Shown: positions 37,294 to 46,389 of the stretch, one piece after another
How positions within the stretch are numbered: position 1 is the first letter of the stretch
How the letters are laid out: each line of letters starts with the position of its first letter
Source: JAICKM01 sp050998805
Lineage (GTDB): Bacteria; Chloroflexota; Chloroflexia; QHBQ01; JAICKM01
Length of the DNA stretch: 64,000 nt
NCBI GenBank assembly: GCA_050998805.1
Contig: JBPCPV010000027.1
Location: 67,009 to 131,008, forward strand
Direction of reading: 5' to 3'
Made by a program: the position numbers and the translations under genes
Notes under the pieces: generated by a model
Told to the model about the DNA's origin: nothing
The model's database searches: none
What the model saw: the letters and a program-made list of their open reading frames with translations, nothing else

Positions 37294-38171
37294 TTACTGC
37301 CTCCGGTCACCCGCGCCAGGATCGGCCACAGGCGCTCGCGCACGTCGCCGGGGATCGCGTCGGGCGCGGTCATGAGCGCGCCGTCCAGGGCGCGCCCACA
37401 GGAGCATCCGGCGTCGGCTTGGGAGACTATGCCGGCGACGAGCGCCGCCACGACGGCCTGCGCCTGCGCCACGTTGCGTTGCAGCATGGCTAGGACCATC
37501 TCGACGGTCACCGCGCCGTGTGTATCGTGCCAGCTGTCATAATCGGTAACGAGCGCGAGGTTGGCGCAGCAGATCTCGGCTTCCCGCGCCAGGCGGGCTT
37601 CGGGCAGGGCGGTCATGCCGATGACTGAGACGCCCCAGGAGCGGAAGAGCAGCGACTCGGCTCGCGTCGAAAACTGCGGCCCCTCTATCACGATATGCGC
37701 GCCGCCGTCATGGACGGTTCCCCCGGCGGCCCGCCCTGCTGCGGCAAGCTCGGCGCGCAGTTCGGGGCAGTACGGCTCGGAGAAGGCGACATGGCCCACG
37801 AGGCCGTCGCCGAAGAAGCTGCGGGGGCGGCGCACCGTGCGGTCGATCAGCTGGTCGGGAACGAGCAGGTGGCCCGGCTCTATCTCTTCGCGCATACTGC
37901 CCACCGCGCTCACCGAGAGCAGGCGTTCGACGCCGAGGCTCTTGAGCGCCCAGATGTTGGCCCGCACGGGCACCTCGCTCGGGCTGATAGTGTGGCCCCG
38001 CCCATGCCGCGCCAGGAACGCCGTTCGCCGCCCCGCCAGCGTGCCGAGCAGGATCGCATCGCTCGGCGGGCCGAACGGCGTATCCACCCGAACCTCGTCG
38101 GCCTCGGTCAGTCCCGGCACCTGATAGAACCCCGACCCGCCGATGATCCCGACCTTAGCGCCCTCGACCAC
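37290..38171 (-). CDS. mtnP: S-methyl-5'-thioadenosine phosphorylase
   Basis: This 293-residue enzyme splits methylthioadenosine to adenine and methylthioribose-1-phosphate. Motifs are VGIIGGSGFYQVPGL, the phosphate site (ARHGRGHTISPSEVPVRANIW), SAVGSM, EGPQFSTRAES and TDYDSWHD. GTG 38171 with GGGGAGG upstream is preferred over a GTG at 38216 that overlaps a -10-like box and the upstream gene. A Cys-rich C-terminal end (AGCSCG) is slightly unusual. Confidence 0.9.
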   Translation of the reverse strand: MVEGAKVGIIGGSGFYQVPGLTEADEVRVDTPFGPPSDAILLGTLAGRRTAFLARHGRGHTISPSEVPVRANIWALKSLGVERLLSVSAVGSMREEIEPGHLLVPDQLIDRTVRRPRSFFGDGLVGHVAFSEPYCPELRAELAAAGRAAGGTVHDGGAHIVIEGPQFSTRAESLLFRSWGVSVIGMTALPEARLAREAEICCANLALVTDYDSWHDTHGAVTVEMVLAMLQRNVAQAQAVVAALVAGIVSQADAGCSCGRALDGALMTAPDAIPGDVRERLWPILARVTGGSK

Positions 38172-38176
38172 TCCGC

Positions 38177-38608
38177 CTACCTCCCCACGAACCGCGCATG
38201 TTCCACCATTATACACCGATCCACCACGACGAGCAGCCCGGCGGCGCGCGCCCGTTCTGCCGCCTCCTGATCTATCACCCCAAGCTGCATCCAGATGCCG
38301 CGCGCCCCGGCCGCGATGGCCTCGTCCACCACCTCGGAGACGTACTCCGACCGCCGGAAGACGTTCACCAACTCGACCTGCCCGCCTATCTCGCTCAACG
38401 ATGGGTACGACTTCTCGCCGAGCGACTCGCTTATCGTCGGGTTTACAGGGACGATCTTGTAGCCATGCTGCTGCATATAGGCGGCCACGTTGTAGCTTGT
38501 GCGCCCGGGGCTGGCGGAGAGGCCGACGACGGCGATCCTCTTCATTTCAAGCATCTCGCGTATAGCGGCCGGGTCATTGATCGGCGGAGCGGGCGGGCGT
38601 TCGGTCAT
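38177..38608 (-). CDS. CoA-binding Rossmann protein
   Basis: This 143-residue protein matches the stand-alone CoA_binding family: MKRIAVVGLSASPGRTSYNV, GYKIVPVNPTISESLG, VELVNVFRRSEYVSEVVDEA, GIWMQLGVID and VVVDRCIMVEH. The role is poorly known; possibly a CoA/acyl-CoA or redox sensor. GGAGG precedes ATG 38608. It lies 62 nt after folD and 6 nt before mtnP. Confidence 0.88.
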   Translation of the reverse strand: MTERPPAPPINDPAAIREMLEMKRIAVVGLSASPGRTSYNVAAYMQQHGYKIVPVNPTISESLGEKSYPSLSEIGGQVELVNVFRRSEYVSEVVDEAIAAGARGIWMQLGVIDQEAAERARAAGLLVVVDRCIMVEHARFVGR

Positions 38609-38670
38609 GGTGTTGAACCTCCGGGTTAGTTGTCGGCTTTCAGCAACGGATGTGCCAACAGTTGACAGCA

Positions 38671-39567
38671 TCACTCGTGCAGCACCTTCCGTACCGCCCT
38701 GAGCGTGTTCTGCACCAGCATGAGGTTGGTCACTGGGCCGATGCCGCCGGGGACAGGGCTGACGGCAGCGGCGACCGCGCAGGCCCCCGCGAAGTCCACA
38801 TCGCCGCGCATCTTGCCGTCCACCACGCTCACTCCGAAGTCGAGCACGACCGCGCCCGGCTTGAGCATCTCGCCGCGCACAAGGCCGGGCCTGCCGACCG
38901 CGCACGCGACCAGATCCGCCTCGCCGATCAGGCGGCGGAGAGTTGCTGGCGGGGTGTAGGAATGGGCGGTAGTCACGGTGGCGTTCTCGGCGAGGAGCAT
39001 GAAGGCGAGGGGCCTCCCAACAACCGGCGACCGCCCGATGACGAGCGCAGACTTGCCCGCCAGGGTGATGCCGGCGCGCCGCAGCAGTGCTATCCCGGCC
39101 TGGGGCGTCGGCGGCACGAAGTAATCGCGGCCGGTGTAGTTCAATGTCAGCCGCCCGGCGTTCTCAGGGTGTATACCGTCCACGTCCTTCGCGGGGTCGA
39201 GCACCTCGCTGACCGTCTCGGGGCCGAGCGGCGGCGGCAGGGGCAGCTGCACGATCACCCCGGCGACCTCCGGCAGCACGTTGAGGCGGGCGATCTCGGC
39301 CTGCAACATGCCCCGTGTGGCCGACTGCGGCAGCTCGATCAGCTGGACCGGCAAGCCGACCGCCCCACAGGTCTTCTGGATCATGCGGAGGTAGCCCCGC
39401 GATGCCGGATCGTCGCCGACGATGACCACGGCGAGGCCCGGCAACACCGGTTGGCGGGTTTTGAGGTCGGCAATGGTTGCGGCGGCTGCCTCGCTGAGTT
39501 CTGCGGCCAGCGCCCGCCCATCGAGGATGTGCGCGCGGCACGCAGCCTGCTCGGCTTGCCGGATCAT
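38671..39567 (-). CDS. folD: bifunctional methylenetetrahydrofolate dehydrogenase/cyclohydrolase
   Basis: This 298-residue enzyme interconverts methylene-, methenyl- and formyl-tetrahydrofolate. Signatures are YLRMIQKTCGAVGL (catalytic Lys), VQLPLPPPL, DPAKDVDGIHPENAG, SALVIGRSPVVGRPLAFML and VSPVPGGIGPVTNLMLVQNT. ATG 39567 overlaps the prepilin peptidase stop (ATGA). A much longer open frame upstream belongs to other genes and is ignored. Confidence 0.95.
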   Translation of the reverse strand: MIRQAEQAACRAHILDGRALAAELSEAAAATIADLKTRQPVLPGLAVVIVGDDPASRGYLRMIQKTCGAVGLPVQLIELPQSATRGMLQAEIARLNVLPEVAGVIVQLPLPPPLGPETVSEVLDPAKDVDGIHPENAGRLTLNYTGRDYFVPPTPQAGIALLRRAGITLAGKSALVIGRSPVVGRPLAFMLLAENATVTTAHSYTPPATLRRLIGEADLVACAVGRPGLVRGEMLKPGAVVLDFGVSVVDGKMRGDVDFAGACAVAAAVSPVPGGIGPVTNLMLVQNTLRAVRKVLHE

Positions 39568-40298
39568 CTGTGAACCAGCACGAAGGCCATTGCGGCCAGG
39601 CAGAGGCCGGTGGCGAACGGGAAGTAGCTGCCGAGGCCCCGCCGCAGGAAAAGCAGCACCCCGACGATAGGCCCCAAGAGGAGCGGCGTGATGACCCCCG
39701 GAAAGCCGGTGATCAGGCCGAGGACCGCCGCCAGCTCGACATCTCCCCAGGCCAGGCCCTCGCGCCCATAGCGCAGCCGCCCTAGCAAGCGGCCCAGGCC
39801 GTACACGATCAGCATAGTTCCTCCGCCGGTCACCAGCCCAAAAACCGCCACCCCGATGGTGATTTCCGGCAAGACCAGCCCGCCGAGCAGCCCGCCGAGC
39901 GCGCCCACAAGCAATACCACGGTGTATATCTCCTGCCGCCGCCAGTCCATGACCAGCAGGGTGAGCAGCACGGCGAGATCGAGCAGATAGACCCCGAAGC
40001 GCGGGTTGATGCCGTCGGCACTGATGTAGGCCATCACGCCCAGCAGCCCCATGCTGGCTTCGGTCAGAGGCCACCAGCGTGGCAGAGGCAGCCCGCAGGC
40101 CCGGCAACGACCCCGCCGCCGGATATAGCCGACGACAGGCAGCGCGTCGGCCCACGGCAGCCTCCGCCCGGTCAGCACGCATGTCGGCGGCGCGATCAGC
40201 GGCAGACCCAGCGCCAACCGCGCAGAGACGACCGCGACCCCACTGCCGATCATCAGCCCGATCATCAGCGCAGCGAACGCCCCCGGCAAGATCGGCAC
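39564..40298 (-). CDS. prepilin peptidase (A24 family)
   Basis: This 244-residue membrane aspartyl protease has the N-terminal methylase-type region with a reduced cysteine set (PPTCVLTG and RGRCRACG instead of two CxxC), the first catalytic Asp in LLVMDWRRQEIY and the second in LAWGDVELAAVLG. It would cleave type IV pilin or competence pilin leaders, but no pilin gene lies nearby. The GTG start directly follows the MltG stop. Missing cysteines may mean loss of N-methylation. Confidence 0.85.
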   Translation of the reverse strand: MPILPGAFAALMIGLMIGSGVAVVSARLALGLPLIAPPTCVLTGRRLPWADALPVVGYIRRRGRCRACGLPLPRWWPLTEASMGLLGVMAYISADGINPRFGVYLLDLAVLLTLLVMDWRRQEIYTVVLLVGALGGLLGGLVLPEITIGVAVFGLVTGGGTMLIVYGLGRLLGRLRYGREGLAWGDVELAAVLGLITGFPGVITPLLLGPIVGVLLFLRRGLGSYFPFATGLCLAAMAFVLVHR

Positions 40299-41339
40299 CT
40301 ATCTGTTTCCACAGCGCACGCGGTTGCGCTCGTGCTCTTGGAGCGTGGTGGCGAAGGCATGGGTGCCGTTGCCGCAGGCGACGAAGAAGAGGTAGTCGCC
40401 GGGGGTCGGGTTGATCGCGGCGTTGATCGAGGCCAGGCCGGGGTTGCAGATCGGCCCTGGCGGCAGACCGGGGTTGGTATACGTGTTGTAGGGGTTGTCC
40501 ACCGTGTGCGGATCGAGCCGCAGATACGGCCACCAGTCTCCGACGTGGCCGAGCGCGTATTGGGTCGTCGGGTCGGCTTCGAGGCGCATCCCCTGGTCGA
40601 GCCGGTTGTAGAAGACGCCGGCGATGATCGGACGCTCGGCGGGCGTCTGCGCTTCGCGCTCGACGATTGAGGCGATGGTCAGCACCTGGTGGAGCGTGTA
40701 CTTGCGTTTCGTGGCGGCGAGGCGAATATCGGGCGTCACCCGGTTGCCGAAATCCGTGAGCATCATGTCGAGTATTCGCTGCTCGCGGTCTGTTCCGTGG
40801 CGCGGGAACTGGTAGGTGTCGGGGAACAGGTAGCCTTCGATGCCGCCACCCGTCGGCTTGTTGGGCAGGAAGTCGTAACCGAAAGTGCCGGTCATCGCCA
40901 GCGAAACAAAGCGACTCCCGTCCACCAGGTCGAGCGCGGCGAGCCGGTCGGCTATCTGGCCGATCCGCCAGCCCTCCGGGATCAACACCTGCACGGTGGC
41001 TGTGCTGCCGGTGCCGGTGATCGAGTCTATGATCTGCTGTGGCGTCATGCTCGCGGAAAGCTGGAAGTCTCCGGCCTTGATGCCGGCCTCGGCGTTCCGC
41101 AGCTTGAGTTCGAGTCGGAAGAGAGCCGCCGAGTTGATGAGGTGTTGCTCCTCCAGGCGCGTGGCGATGGTCGCCCCGGTCTCGCCGGTGCCGATGGAGA
41201 CAAGTTGCTGGGCCGTGTCCTTTGCGCTCGCGGGGCGCGATAGGTCGGTCAGGGCATAAACTAAGATGCCGCCGGCAAGCACGAGGAGCACGAGGGCGAT
41301 CCCCAGGATGTAGCGCAGCAGCCGAAAGACCGTGGACAT
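40299..41339 (-). CDS. mltG: endolytic murein transglycosylase
   Basis: This 346-residue membrane-anchored protein has one N-terminal helix, then the YceG fold: LIPEGWRIGQIADRLA, GGIEGYLFPDTYQFP, the catalytic region TIASIVEREAQTPAER and the C-terminal YNTYTNPGLPPGPICNPG. It cuts nascent glycan strands. ATG 41339 is set by a promoter ending 6 nt upstream and heads a probable nine-gene envelope operon. Confidence 0.92.
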   Translation of the reverse strand: MSTVFRLLRYILGIALVLLVLAGGILVYALTDLSRPASAKDTAQQLVSIGTGETGATIATRLEEQHLINSAALFRLELKLRNAEAGIKAGDFQLSASMTPQQIIDSITGTGSTATVQVLIPEGWRIGQIADRLAALDLVDGSRFVSLAMTGTFGYDFLPNKPTGGGIEGYLFPDTYQFPRHGTDREQRILDMMLTDFGNRVTPDIRLAATKRKYTLHQVLTIASIVEREAQTPAERPIIAGVFYNRLDQGMRLEADPTTQYALGHVGDWWPYLRLDPHTVDNPYNTYTNPGLPPGPICNPGLASINAAINPTPGDYLFFVACGNGTHAFATTLQEHERNRVRCGNR

Positions 41340-41345
41340 AAAGCC

Positions 41346-41374
41346 ATTGTACCAGAGCCGGGGCATCACGGCAA
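41346..41374 (-). promoter_or_regulatory. leaderless promoter of the mltG operon
   Basis: On the minus strand TTGCCG (41374-41369), 17-bp spacer, TACAAT (41351-41346), then 6 nt to ATG 41339. It would drive about 9 kb of envelope genes. Confidence 0.62.
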
Positions 41375-41546
41375 CTTAAGCTGCCTGATATACTTTCACA
41401 ACTCAGATTTCAATACGGAGTGACAGCGAGTATGGGTTATCATCAGCACTGAGGCGGAAGGCGAGGCATAGGCTGCGGGCGGCACCGGACTTGCTCTAAT
41501 CTGGAACGACGGAGGAGAATCGCTGCTTCGTGAGTAGAGGAGTAAC

Positions 41547-42104
41547 ATGAACCTGCTTCCGGCTGAATGGGCCGCTCTGTTTGTACCCGATGCCCCCATA
41601 ATCGAGACCGTTGTGCGCGCTACCATCATCTACTTCGTGGTACTGGCCTTGCTGCGTCTCTTGCCCAACCGCCACATGGGCACCATCGGCATCGCCGACC
41701 TGCTCGTGGTCGTGCTCATCGCTGCCTCTGTCCAGAACGCCCTATCGAACAACTACAAATCGATCACCGACGGGATAATCCTCGTCGTGGTGCTAGTCTT
41801 TTGGAGCCATGCCTTCAACTGGCTCGGCTTCCACTTTCCCGGGGTGCAGCGCCTTTTGCGCCCACCCCCGATGCCGCTCATCCGGCGCGGCCGGATCATA
41901 CGCGAGAACATGCAGGCCGAGCTGATCACCGAGGACGAACTCTGGAGCCAACTCCGCCAGCAGGGCGTGGACGACCTGGCCCACGTTAAGCAAGCCGCCA
42001 TGGAAGGCGATGGGCGTATCAGCGTCGTCACTTACAAGATGCCGGCCGGGGCCGAGAAGGCAACCAAAGCCGCCCAGGCTCGGCAAGACCAAGAGCCGAA
42101 CTAG
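41547..42104 (+). CDS. DUF421 (YetF-like) membrane protein
   Basis: This 185-residue protein has three N-terminal helices followed by the DUF421 cytoplasmic domain: LIRRGRIIRENMQAELITED and LWSQLRQQGVDDLAHVKQA, ending in a Lys/Gln-rich tail. The function of the family is unknown. GAGGAG precedes ATG 41547. It lies 7 nt before rmlD and probably starts that transcript. Confidence 0.87.
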   Translation: MNLLPAEWAALFVPDAPIIETVVRATIIYFVVLALLRLLPNRHMGTIGIADLLVVVLIAASVQNALSNNYKSITDGIILVVVLVFWSHAFNWLGFHFPGVQRLLRPPPMPLIRRGRIIRENMQAELITEDELWSQLRQQGVDDLAHVKQAAMEGDGRISVVTYKMPAGAEKATKAAQARQDQEPN

Positions 42105-42111
42105 GAGATTT

Positions 42112-42978
42112 ATGCGGATCGCCGTCACCGGAACACGGGGCACGCTGGGTGCCACACTCGACCGCCAGGCCGGTGCCGCCGGCCACACCCTCTTCGCGCT
42201 CAACCGACCCGACTACGACATAACCGACCTGGCGGCAGTCGAGCGCGCCGTCGGGGACTTCGGCCCCGATGTGGTGCTGCACCCGGCTGCATACACCGAC
42301 GTGGACGGGGCCGAGGCGAACCCCGAACTCGCCTACGCGATCAACGGCCTCGGCACGCGCAACCTCGCCCTGGCGTGTGCCCGCAGCGGCGCGGCCCTCC
42401 TCTACATCAGCACGAACGTCGTCTTCGACGGCACCGCGACACAGCCCTACGAAGAACTCTACCCACGCAGCCCTCTCGGCGTCTACGGGCGCTCGAAGGC
42501 AGCTGGCGAGCTTTATATCGAGCACCTGATGCAGAAGTTCTACATCGCCCGCGTCTCCTGGCTCTACGGACGCACCGGCATCAGCTTCATCCAGAAAATC
42601 ACCCAGGCCGCCGACACGCGCGGCGCGTTGCAGGTTGTTGACGATGAGGTGGCTTGCCCGACCTATGCCGAAGACCTGGCTGCCGCGATCCTCGAACTCG
42701 TGAGCCGCCCGCACCCAGCTTACGGCTGGTATCACCTCATCAACGAGGGCATGTGTTCCCGCTACGAGTACGCCGAGCGGATCATGGCTCTCACCGGGCG
42801 GGAGAACGTACCGCTCACCCCGGTCTCCTACACCGCCTTCAAGCGCCCGGCCCCGATCCCGCCCTACACTCCCCTCGCCAACACCGTTGCCGCAGCCGAC
42901 GGCATCCGCCTCCGCCCCTGGGCCGACGCGCTGGCCGACTACATCTCCTCCACGCCCGAATTGAAACGTGAGACCTGA
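42112..42978 (+). CDS. RmlD-type dTDP-4-dehydrorhamnose reductase
   Basis: This 288-residue short-chain reductase begins MRIAVTGTRGTLGATL and has TDVDGAEANPELAYAIN, ISTNVVFDG, and the YxxxK motif in YGRSKAAGE. It would make the last step of dTDP-L-rhamnose. No RmlABC gene is in the window, so the exact sugar is uncertain. TAGGAGA precedes ATG 42112. The following glycosyltransferase overlaps its end by 11 nt. Confidence 0.85.
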   Translation: MRIAVTGTRGTLGATLDRQAGAAGHTLFALNRPDYDITDLAAVERAVGDFGPDVVLHPAAYTDVDGAEANPELAYAINGLGTRNLALACARSGAALLYISTNVVFDGTATQPYEELYPRSPLGVYGRSKAAGELYIEHLMQKFYIARVSWLYGRTGISFIQKITQAADTRGALQVVDDEVACPTYAEDLAAAILELVSRPHPAYGWYHLINEGMCSRYEYAERIMALTGRENVPLTPVSYTAFKRPAPIPPYTPLANTVAAADGIRLRPWADALADYISSTPELKRET

Positions 42979-43909
42979 GACATGCAGCGCCCCGCGCGTG
43001 TCGGTGATCATACCGACGTACAACGGCGCGGCCCTACTGCCCGCCTGCCTCGACGCGCTGCGGGCACAGACCTACCGCGACTTCGAGGTCGTCGTCGTGG
43101 ACGACCACAGCACCGACGACACACGGGCGGTGATGGCCACCTACTCCGAGGCCCGGCTGATCTGCCTGCCGCGCAACATCGGCTTCGTCGGTGCGGCGAA
43201 CGCCGGGCTGCGGGCGGCCCGCTGGCGGCTGCTCGCATTGCTGAACAACGACACCGCCGCCGACCCGAGTTGGCTGGCCGACCTGGTTGGGGCGCTCGAC
43301 CGCAACCCATGGGCGGACTTCGCGGCCTCGAAGCTGGTGTTGTTCGACGAGCCGGGCCGCCTACATTCGGCTGGCGACTACTACGGGCGCGACGGAGTGC
43401 CCGGCAGCCGCGGCGTATGGCAGGCCGACGTCGGGCAGTACGACCGCGAGGAGGAGGTCTTCGGCGCGTGCGCGGGCGCGGCGATCTACCGTCGGGAGAT
43501 GCTGGCGGCAGTCACGGGAGCTGACCCCGGCGCGCCCCTGACGGCGGTATTCGACCCGGCGCTGAAGATGTACTGCGAAGACGTGGACCTCAACCTGCGC
43601 GCCCGGCGGCTCGGCCTGCGCTGCGTCTACGTGCCGACGGCCCGCGTGCGACACCGCTTGAGCGCGACCGGCGGCGGCCCGCTCGCATCGTACTACGTGG
43701 GCCGCAACATGATCTACCTGCTCGCCAAAGACCTACCCGGCTCCTTCCTGCGCCGCAACGCCGCGGCAATCGCGAGCGCCCAGCTCGGCTTCGCCGCCGA
43801 GGCTCTGCGCCACATACGCGAGCCGTCGGCGCGCGCCCGGCTTCGCGGCATGGCCGTCGGCCTGTTGACCTGGCCGAGGTTCCTGCCGGGGCGGTGGGGC
43901 CGTGGCTGA
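42968..43909 (+). CDS. family 2 glycosyltransferase (rhamnosyltransferase-like)
   Basis: This 313-residue GT-A enzyme has VSVIIPTYNGAALLPACLDAL, VVVDDHSTDDT, the DxD-like LLNNDTAADPSWL and the acceptor/base region MYCEDVDLNLRARRLG. It resembles rhamnosyltransferases, in agreement with the RmlD gene upstream, and would act at the cytoplasmic membrane. The GTG start 42968 overlaps rmlD; a GTG at 42998 is possible too. Confidence 0.85.
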   Translation: MRPETCSAPRVSVIIPTYNGAALLPACLDALRAQTYRDFEVVVVDDHSTDDTRAVMATYSEARLICLPRNIGFVGAANAGLRAARWRLLALLNNDTAADPSWLADLVGALDRNPWADFAASKLVLFDEPGRLHSAGDYYGRDGVPGSRGVWQADVGQYDREEEVFGACAGAAIYRREMLAAVTGADPGAPLTAVFDPALKMYCEDVDLNLRARRLGLRCVYVPTARVRHRLSATGGGPLASYYVGRNMIYLLAKDLPGSFLRRNAAAIASAQLGFAAEALRHIREPSARARLRGMAVGLLTWPRFLPGRWGRG

Positions 43910-45116
43910 GGCCGTCCGCCGCAACGAGCCGGTGCTGATCGTCGGGGCAGGACCTGCGGGGCTGGCGACAGCGGCGATGTTGCAGAGGGCGGGGATCGCC
44001 TCGCGGATACTCGAGGCGGGGCCGGGGGTCGGCACAAGCTGGCTGAACTACTACGACTCGCTCCGGTTGCACACCGGGCGGCGGATCTCGGGGCTGCCCG
44101 GCTACCCGCTCCCGCGCGGATATCCGGTGTTCGTGGCGCGCCCCGCATATCTGCAATACCTGCGCGCCTACGCACGCCGCTTCAACCTCGCGATCACACC
44201 CCGGCAGCGCGTGTTGCGGGCGGAGCGTGCGGGTGACCTCTGGCGGCTGCACACCGAGCACCAGGTCTGGGAAGCGCCTGTGCTTGTCGCGGCAAGCGGC
44301 ATCGCCTCCCGGCCCTCTACCCCACAGATACCGGGCATGGAGAGCTTCGGCGGTGCCATGCTCCATTCGAGCGAGTACCACGACGCCGCGCCCTTCTCCG
44401 GCAAGCGGGTGCTAGTCGTCGGCGTCGGCAACTCAGGCTCAGAGATCGCGCTCGACCTCAGCAGTGGCGGCGCGGATGTTGCGCTGGCGATACGCAACGG
44501 GATCACCGTGGTGCCGCGCGTGGTGGGCGGTGTGCCGGTGAGCTACATCGCCCTCCTACTCAGCTACCTGCCGGAGCAGATCCGGCGGGCGGTGCGCGCG
44601 CCGATCATGCGGCGGACAGAGCGGAGGCTGCGCGCCCTCGGCCTCAAGGTCGGCTCGCCCGATGACTTCCCGGTGATCGGCCTGGAGATCCTCGACGCGA
44701 TCCGCGAGGAACGGGTGCAGGCACTTGGCGGGGTCGTCGGCTTCGAGCCGGACGGGGCGCGCTTCGAGGACGGCACTTTCGCTCCGGCCGATGCCGTCGT
44801 GCTGGCGACCGGCTTCCGTCCTGCGCTTGACTATCTGGCAGGATATATCGTACCACCCGACCAGAAGCAGGCCCGCCTGCCCGTGCGCGCCGCTCCCGAA
44901 TGGCCGAACCTCTACTTCGTCGGCCTCTACTACGATGGGCTGGTCGGTACGCTCTTCCAGATAGGCCGGCAGTCGCGGCTAGTCGCGGACGCAGTGAAGA
45001 AGTCGGGAGCGGCGCACCTGCCCGACGCCTGGGTGGAGCGGGCGGGCCGGGAGCCGATCCGTCCAGGCGGCAGAGAGGACGACAATATGGATGGAGACGT
45101 GGATTACAGTGAGTAA
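43902..45116 (+). CDS. flavin-containing monooxygenase-like oxidoreductase
   Basis: This 404-residue protein has an FAD site (LIVGAGPAGLATAAML), the monooxygenase fingerprint FGGAMLHSSEYHD, an NADPH site (VVGVGNSGSEIA) and ATGFRPALDYL near the C-terminus. The family oxidises N, S or ketone groups on small substrates. It overlaps the glycosyltransferase end by 8 nt, which suggests action in the same pathway; the substrate is unknown. The GTG start is taken from that overlap. Confidence 0.85.
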   Translation: MAEAVRRNEPVLIVGAGPAGLATAAMLQRAGIASRILEAGPGVGTSWLNYYDSLRLHTGRRISGLPGYPLPRGYPVFVARPAYLQYLRAYARRFNLAITPRQRVLRAERAGDLWRLHTEHQVWEAPVLVAASGIASRPSTPQIPGMESFGGAMLHSSEYHDAAPFSGKRVLVVGVGNSGSEIALDLSSGGADVALAIRNGITVVPRVVGGVPVSYIALLLSYLPEQIRRAVRAPIMRRTERRLRALGLKVGSPDDFPVIGLEILDAIREERVQALGGVVGFEPDGARFEDGTFAPADAVVLATGFRPALDYLAGYIVPPDQKQARLPVRAAPEWPNLYFVGLYYDGLVGTLFQIGRQSRLVADAVKKSGAAHLPDAWVERAGREPIRPGGREDDNMDGDVDYSE

Positions 45117-46308
45117 ACAGCCGAAAGCCAACCCGAGGATAATCCTACAGGCGAACAGGGAGGCGCGCCTGCTCGCGGGGCACCCCTGGGTCTTCGGCAA
45201 CGAGATCGAGCGGAGCGAGGGCCGCCCGGAGCCGGGTGCCCTGGTGGATGTGGTGGATGGGCGTGGGCGCTTCCTGGTGCGGGGCTTCTACAACCCGCAA
45301 TCCCAGATCGTCGTGCGGGTGGTCACGCGGCGGAACGAGCCGGTGGACGCCGCCCTGATCGAGCGCCGCATCGCCCGCGCATGGGCCTATCGCAAGCGGC
45401 TGATGCCCGACGTGACATGCTGCCGCGTCGTCTTCGCGGAGGCGGACGCGCTGCCGGGGCTGATCGTTGACAAGTTCGGCGACATACTCGTGGTGCAGAC
45501 CCTCTCGCTCGGCATGGATATGCGCCTGGCGGACGTGGTCAAGGCGCTGCACGCGGTGATCGACCCCGTCGGTATCTACGAGCGAAACGACGCGCCAGTG
45601 CGCGCGCTCGAGGGGCTTCCGCCACGCACCGGCCCGCTCTGGGGCGAGTTCGACCCCCATCTTGTGGTCGAGGAGAACGGGCTGCGGCTGGCGGTGGACG
45701 TGGCGGCAGGCCAGAAGACCGGCCACTACCTCGACCAGCAGGCGAACCACCGCGCGATCCGCGCCTACAGCCAGGGCGCACGGGTCTTCGACGGCTTCTG
45801 CTACGCCGGTGCCTTCGCGCTGAACGCTCTGGCCGGGGGCGCGAAGAACGCGCTCGGCGTCGACTCGTCCGAGGATGTGCTCGCGCTCGCCGCCGAAAAC
45901 GCTGCCCTCAACCGCATGGCCGAGGCCGTCACCTGGGAGGCCGGCAACGCCTTCGACATACTCAAGCGGCTGAACGCCGAGCGCGCGCAGTTCGACCTCG
46001 TGATCCTCGACCCTCCGCCCTTCGCCAAGAACCGCGCGGCAGTGCAGGGCGCGCTGCGTGGCTATAAGGAGATCAACCTCCGCGCCCTCCGCATGATCCC
46101 CGACGGCGGCGTGCTCGTGACCTGCTCGTGCTCGTACCATGTCGGCCCCGAAGCCTTCCAGGCGGTCGTCGCCGACGCGGCGCTGGACGCGGGCCGTCGG
46201 CTGCGGCTGATCGAGGAACGCGCACAGAACGTAGACCACCCGATCCTGTCCGGCTACCCCGAGAGCCGTTACCTCAAGTGCCTGATCTACGACGTTAGCC
46301 AGTCGTGA
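45091..46308 (+). CDS. RlmI-like 23S rRNA methyltransferase
   Basis: This 405-residue enzyme has an N-terminal PUA domain (RLLAGHPWVFGNEIE; GALVDVVDGRGRFLVRG) and a class I methyltransferase with FDGFCYAGAFALNALAGG, LDPPPFAKN and VTCSCSYHV. The family methylates C5 of a 23S rRNA cytosine. The start is ambiguous: ATG 45091 lies inside the preceding gene, and GTG 45109 overlaps its stop. Either gives an intact PUA domain. Confidence 0.88.
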   Translation: METWITVSKQPKANPRIILQANREARLLAGHPWVFGNEIERSEGRPEPGALVDVVDGRGRFLVRGFYNPQSQIVVRVVTRRNEPVDAALIERRIARAWAYRKRLMPDVTCCRVVFAEADALPGLIVDKFGDILVVQTLSLGMDMRLADVVKALHAVIDPVGIYERNDAPVRALEGLPPRTGPLWGEFDPHLVVEENGLRLAVDVAAGQKTGHYLDQQANHRAIRAYSQGARVFDGFCYAGAFALNALAGGAKNALGVDSSEDVLALAAENAALNRMAEAVTWEAGNAFDILKRLNAERAQFDLVILDPPPFAKNRAAVQGALRGYKEINLRALRMIPDGGVLVTCSCSYHVGPEAFQAVVADAALDAGRRLRLIEERAQNVDHPILSGYPESRYLKCLIYDVSQS

Positions 46309-46389
46309 TCCGGTCGGCATAACCTCTTCTGAGTTGGTACGTTGAACTGCTGACGGGATATTGTCATTCGAGGCAGGGAGACTACGATC

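Noticed and set aside
39568..40533. upstream extension of the folD reading frame to 40533
   Set aside because: It runs antiparallel in frame terms through the prepilin peptidase and mltG genes; FolD begins at ATG 39567 with ATGA coupling.
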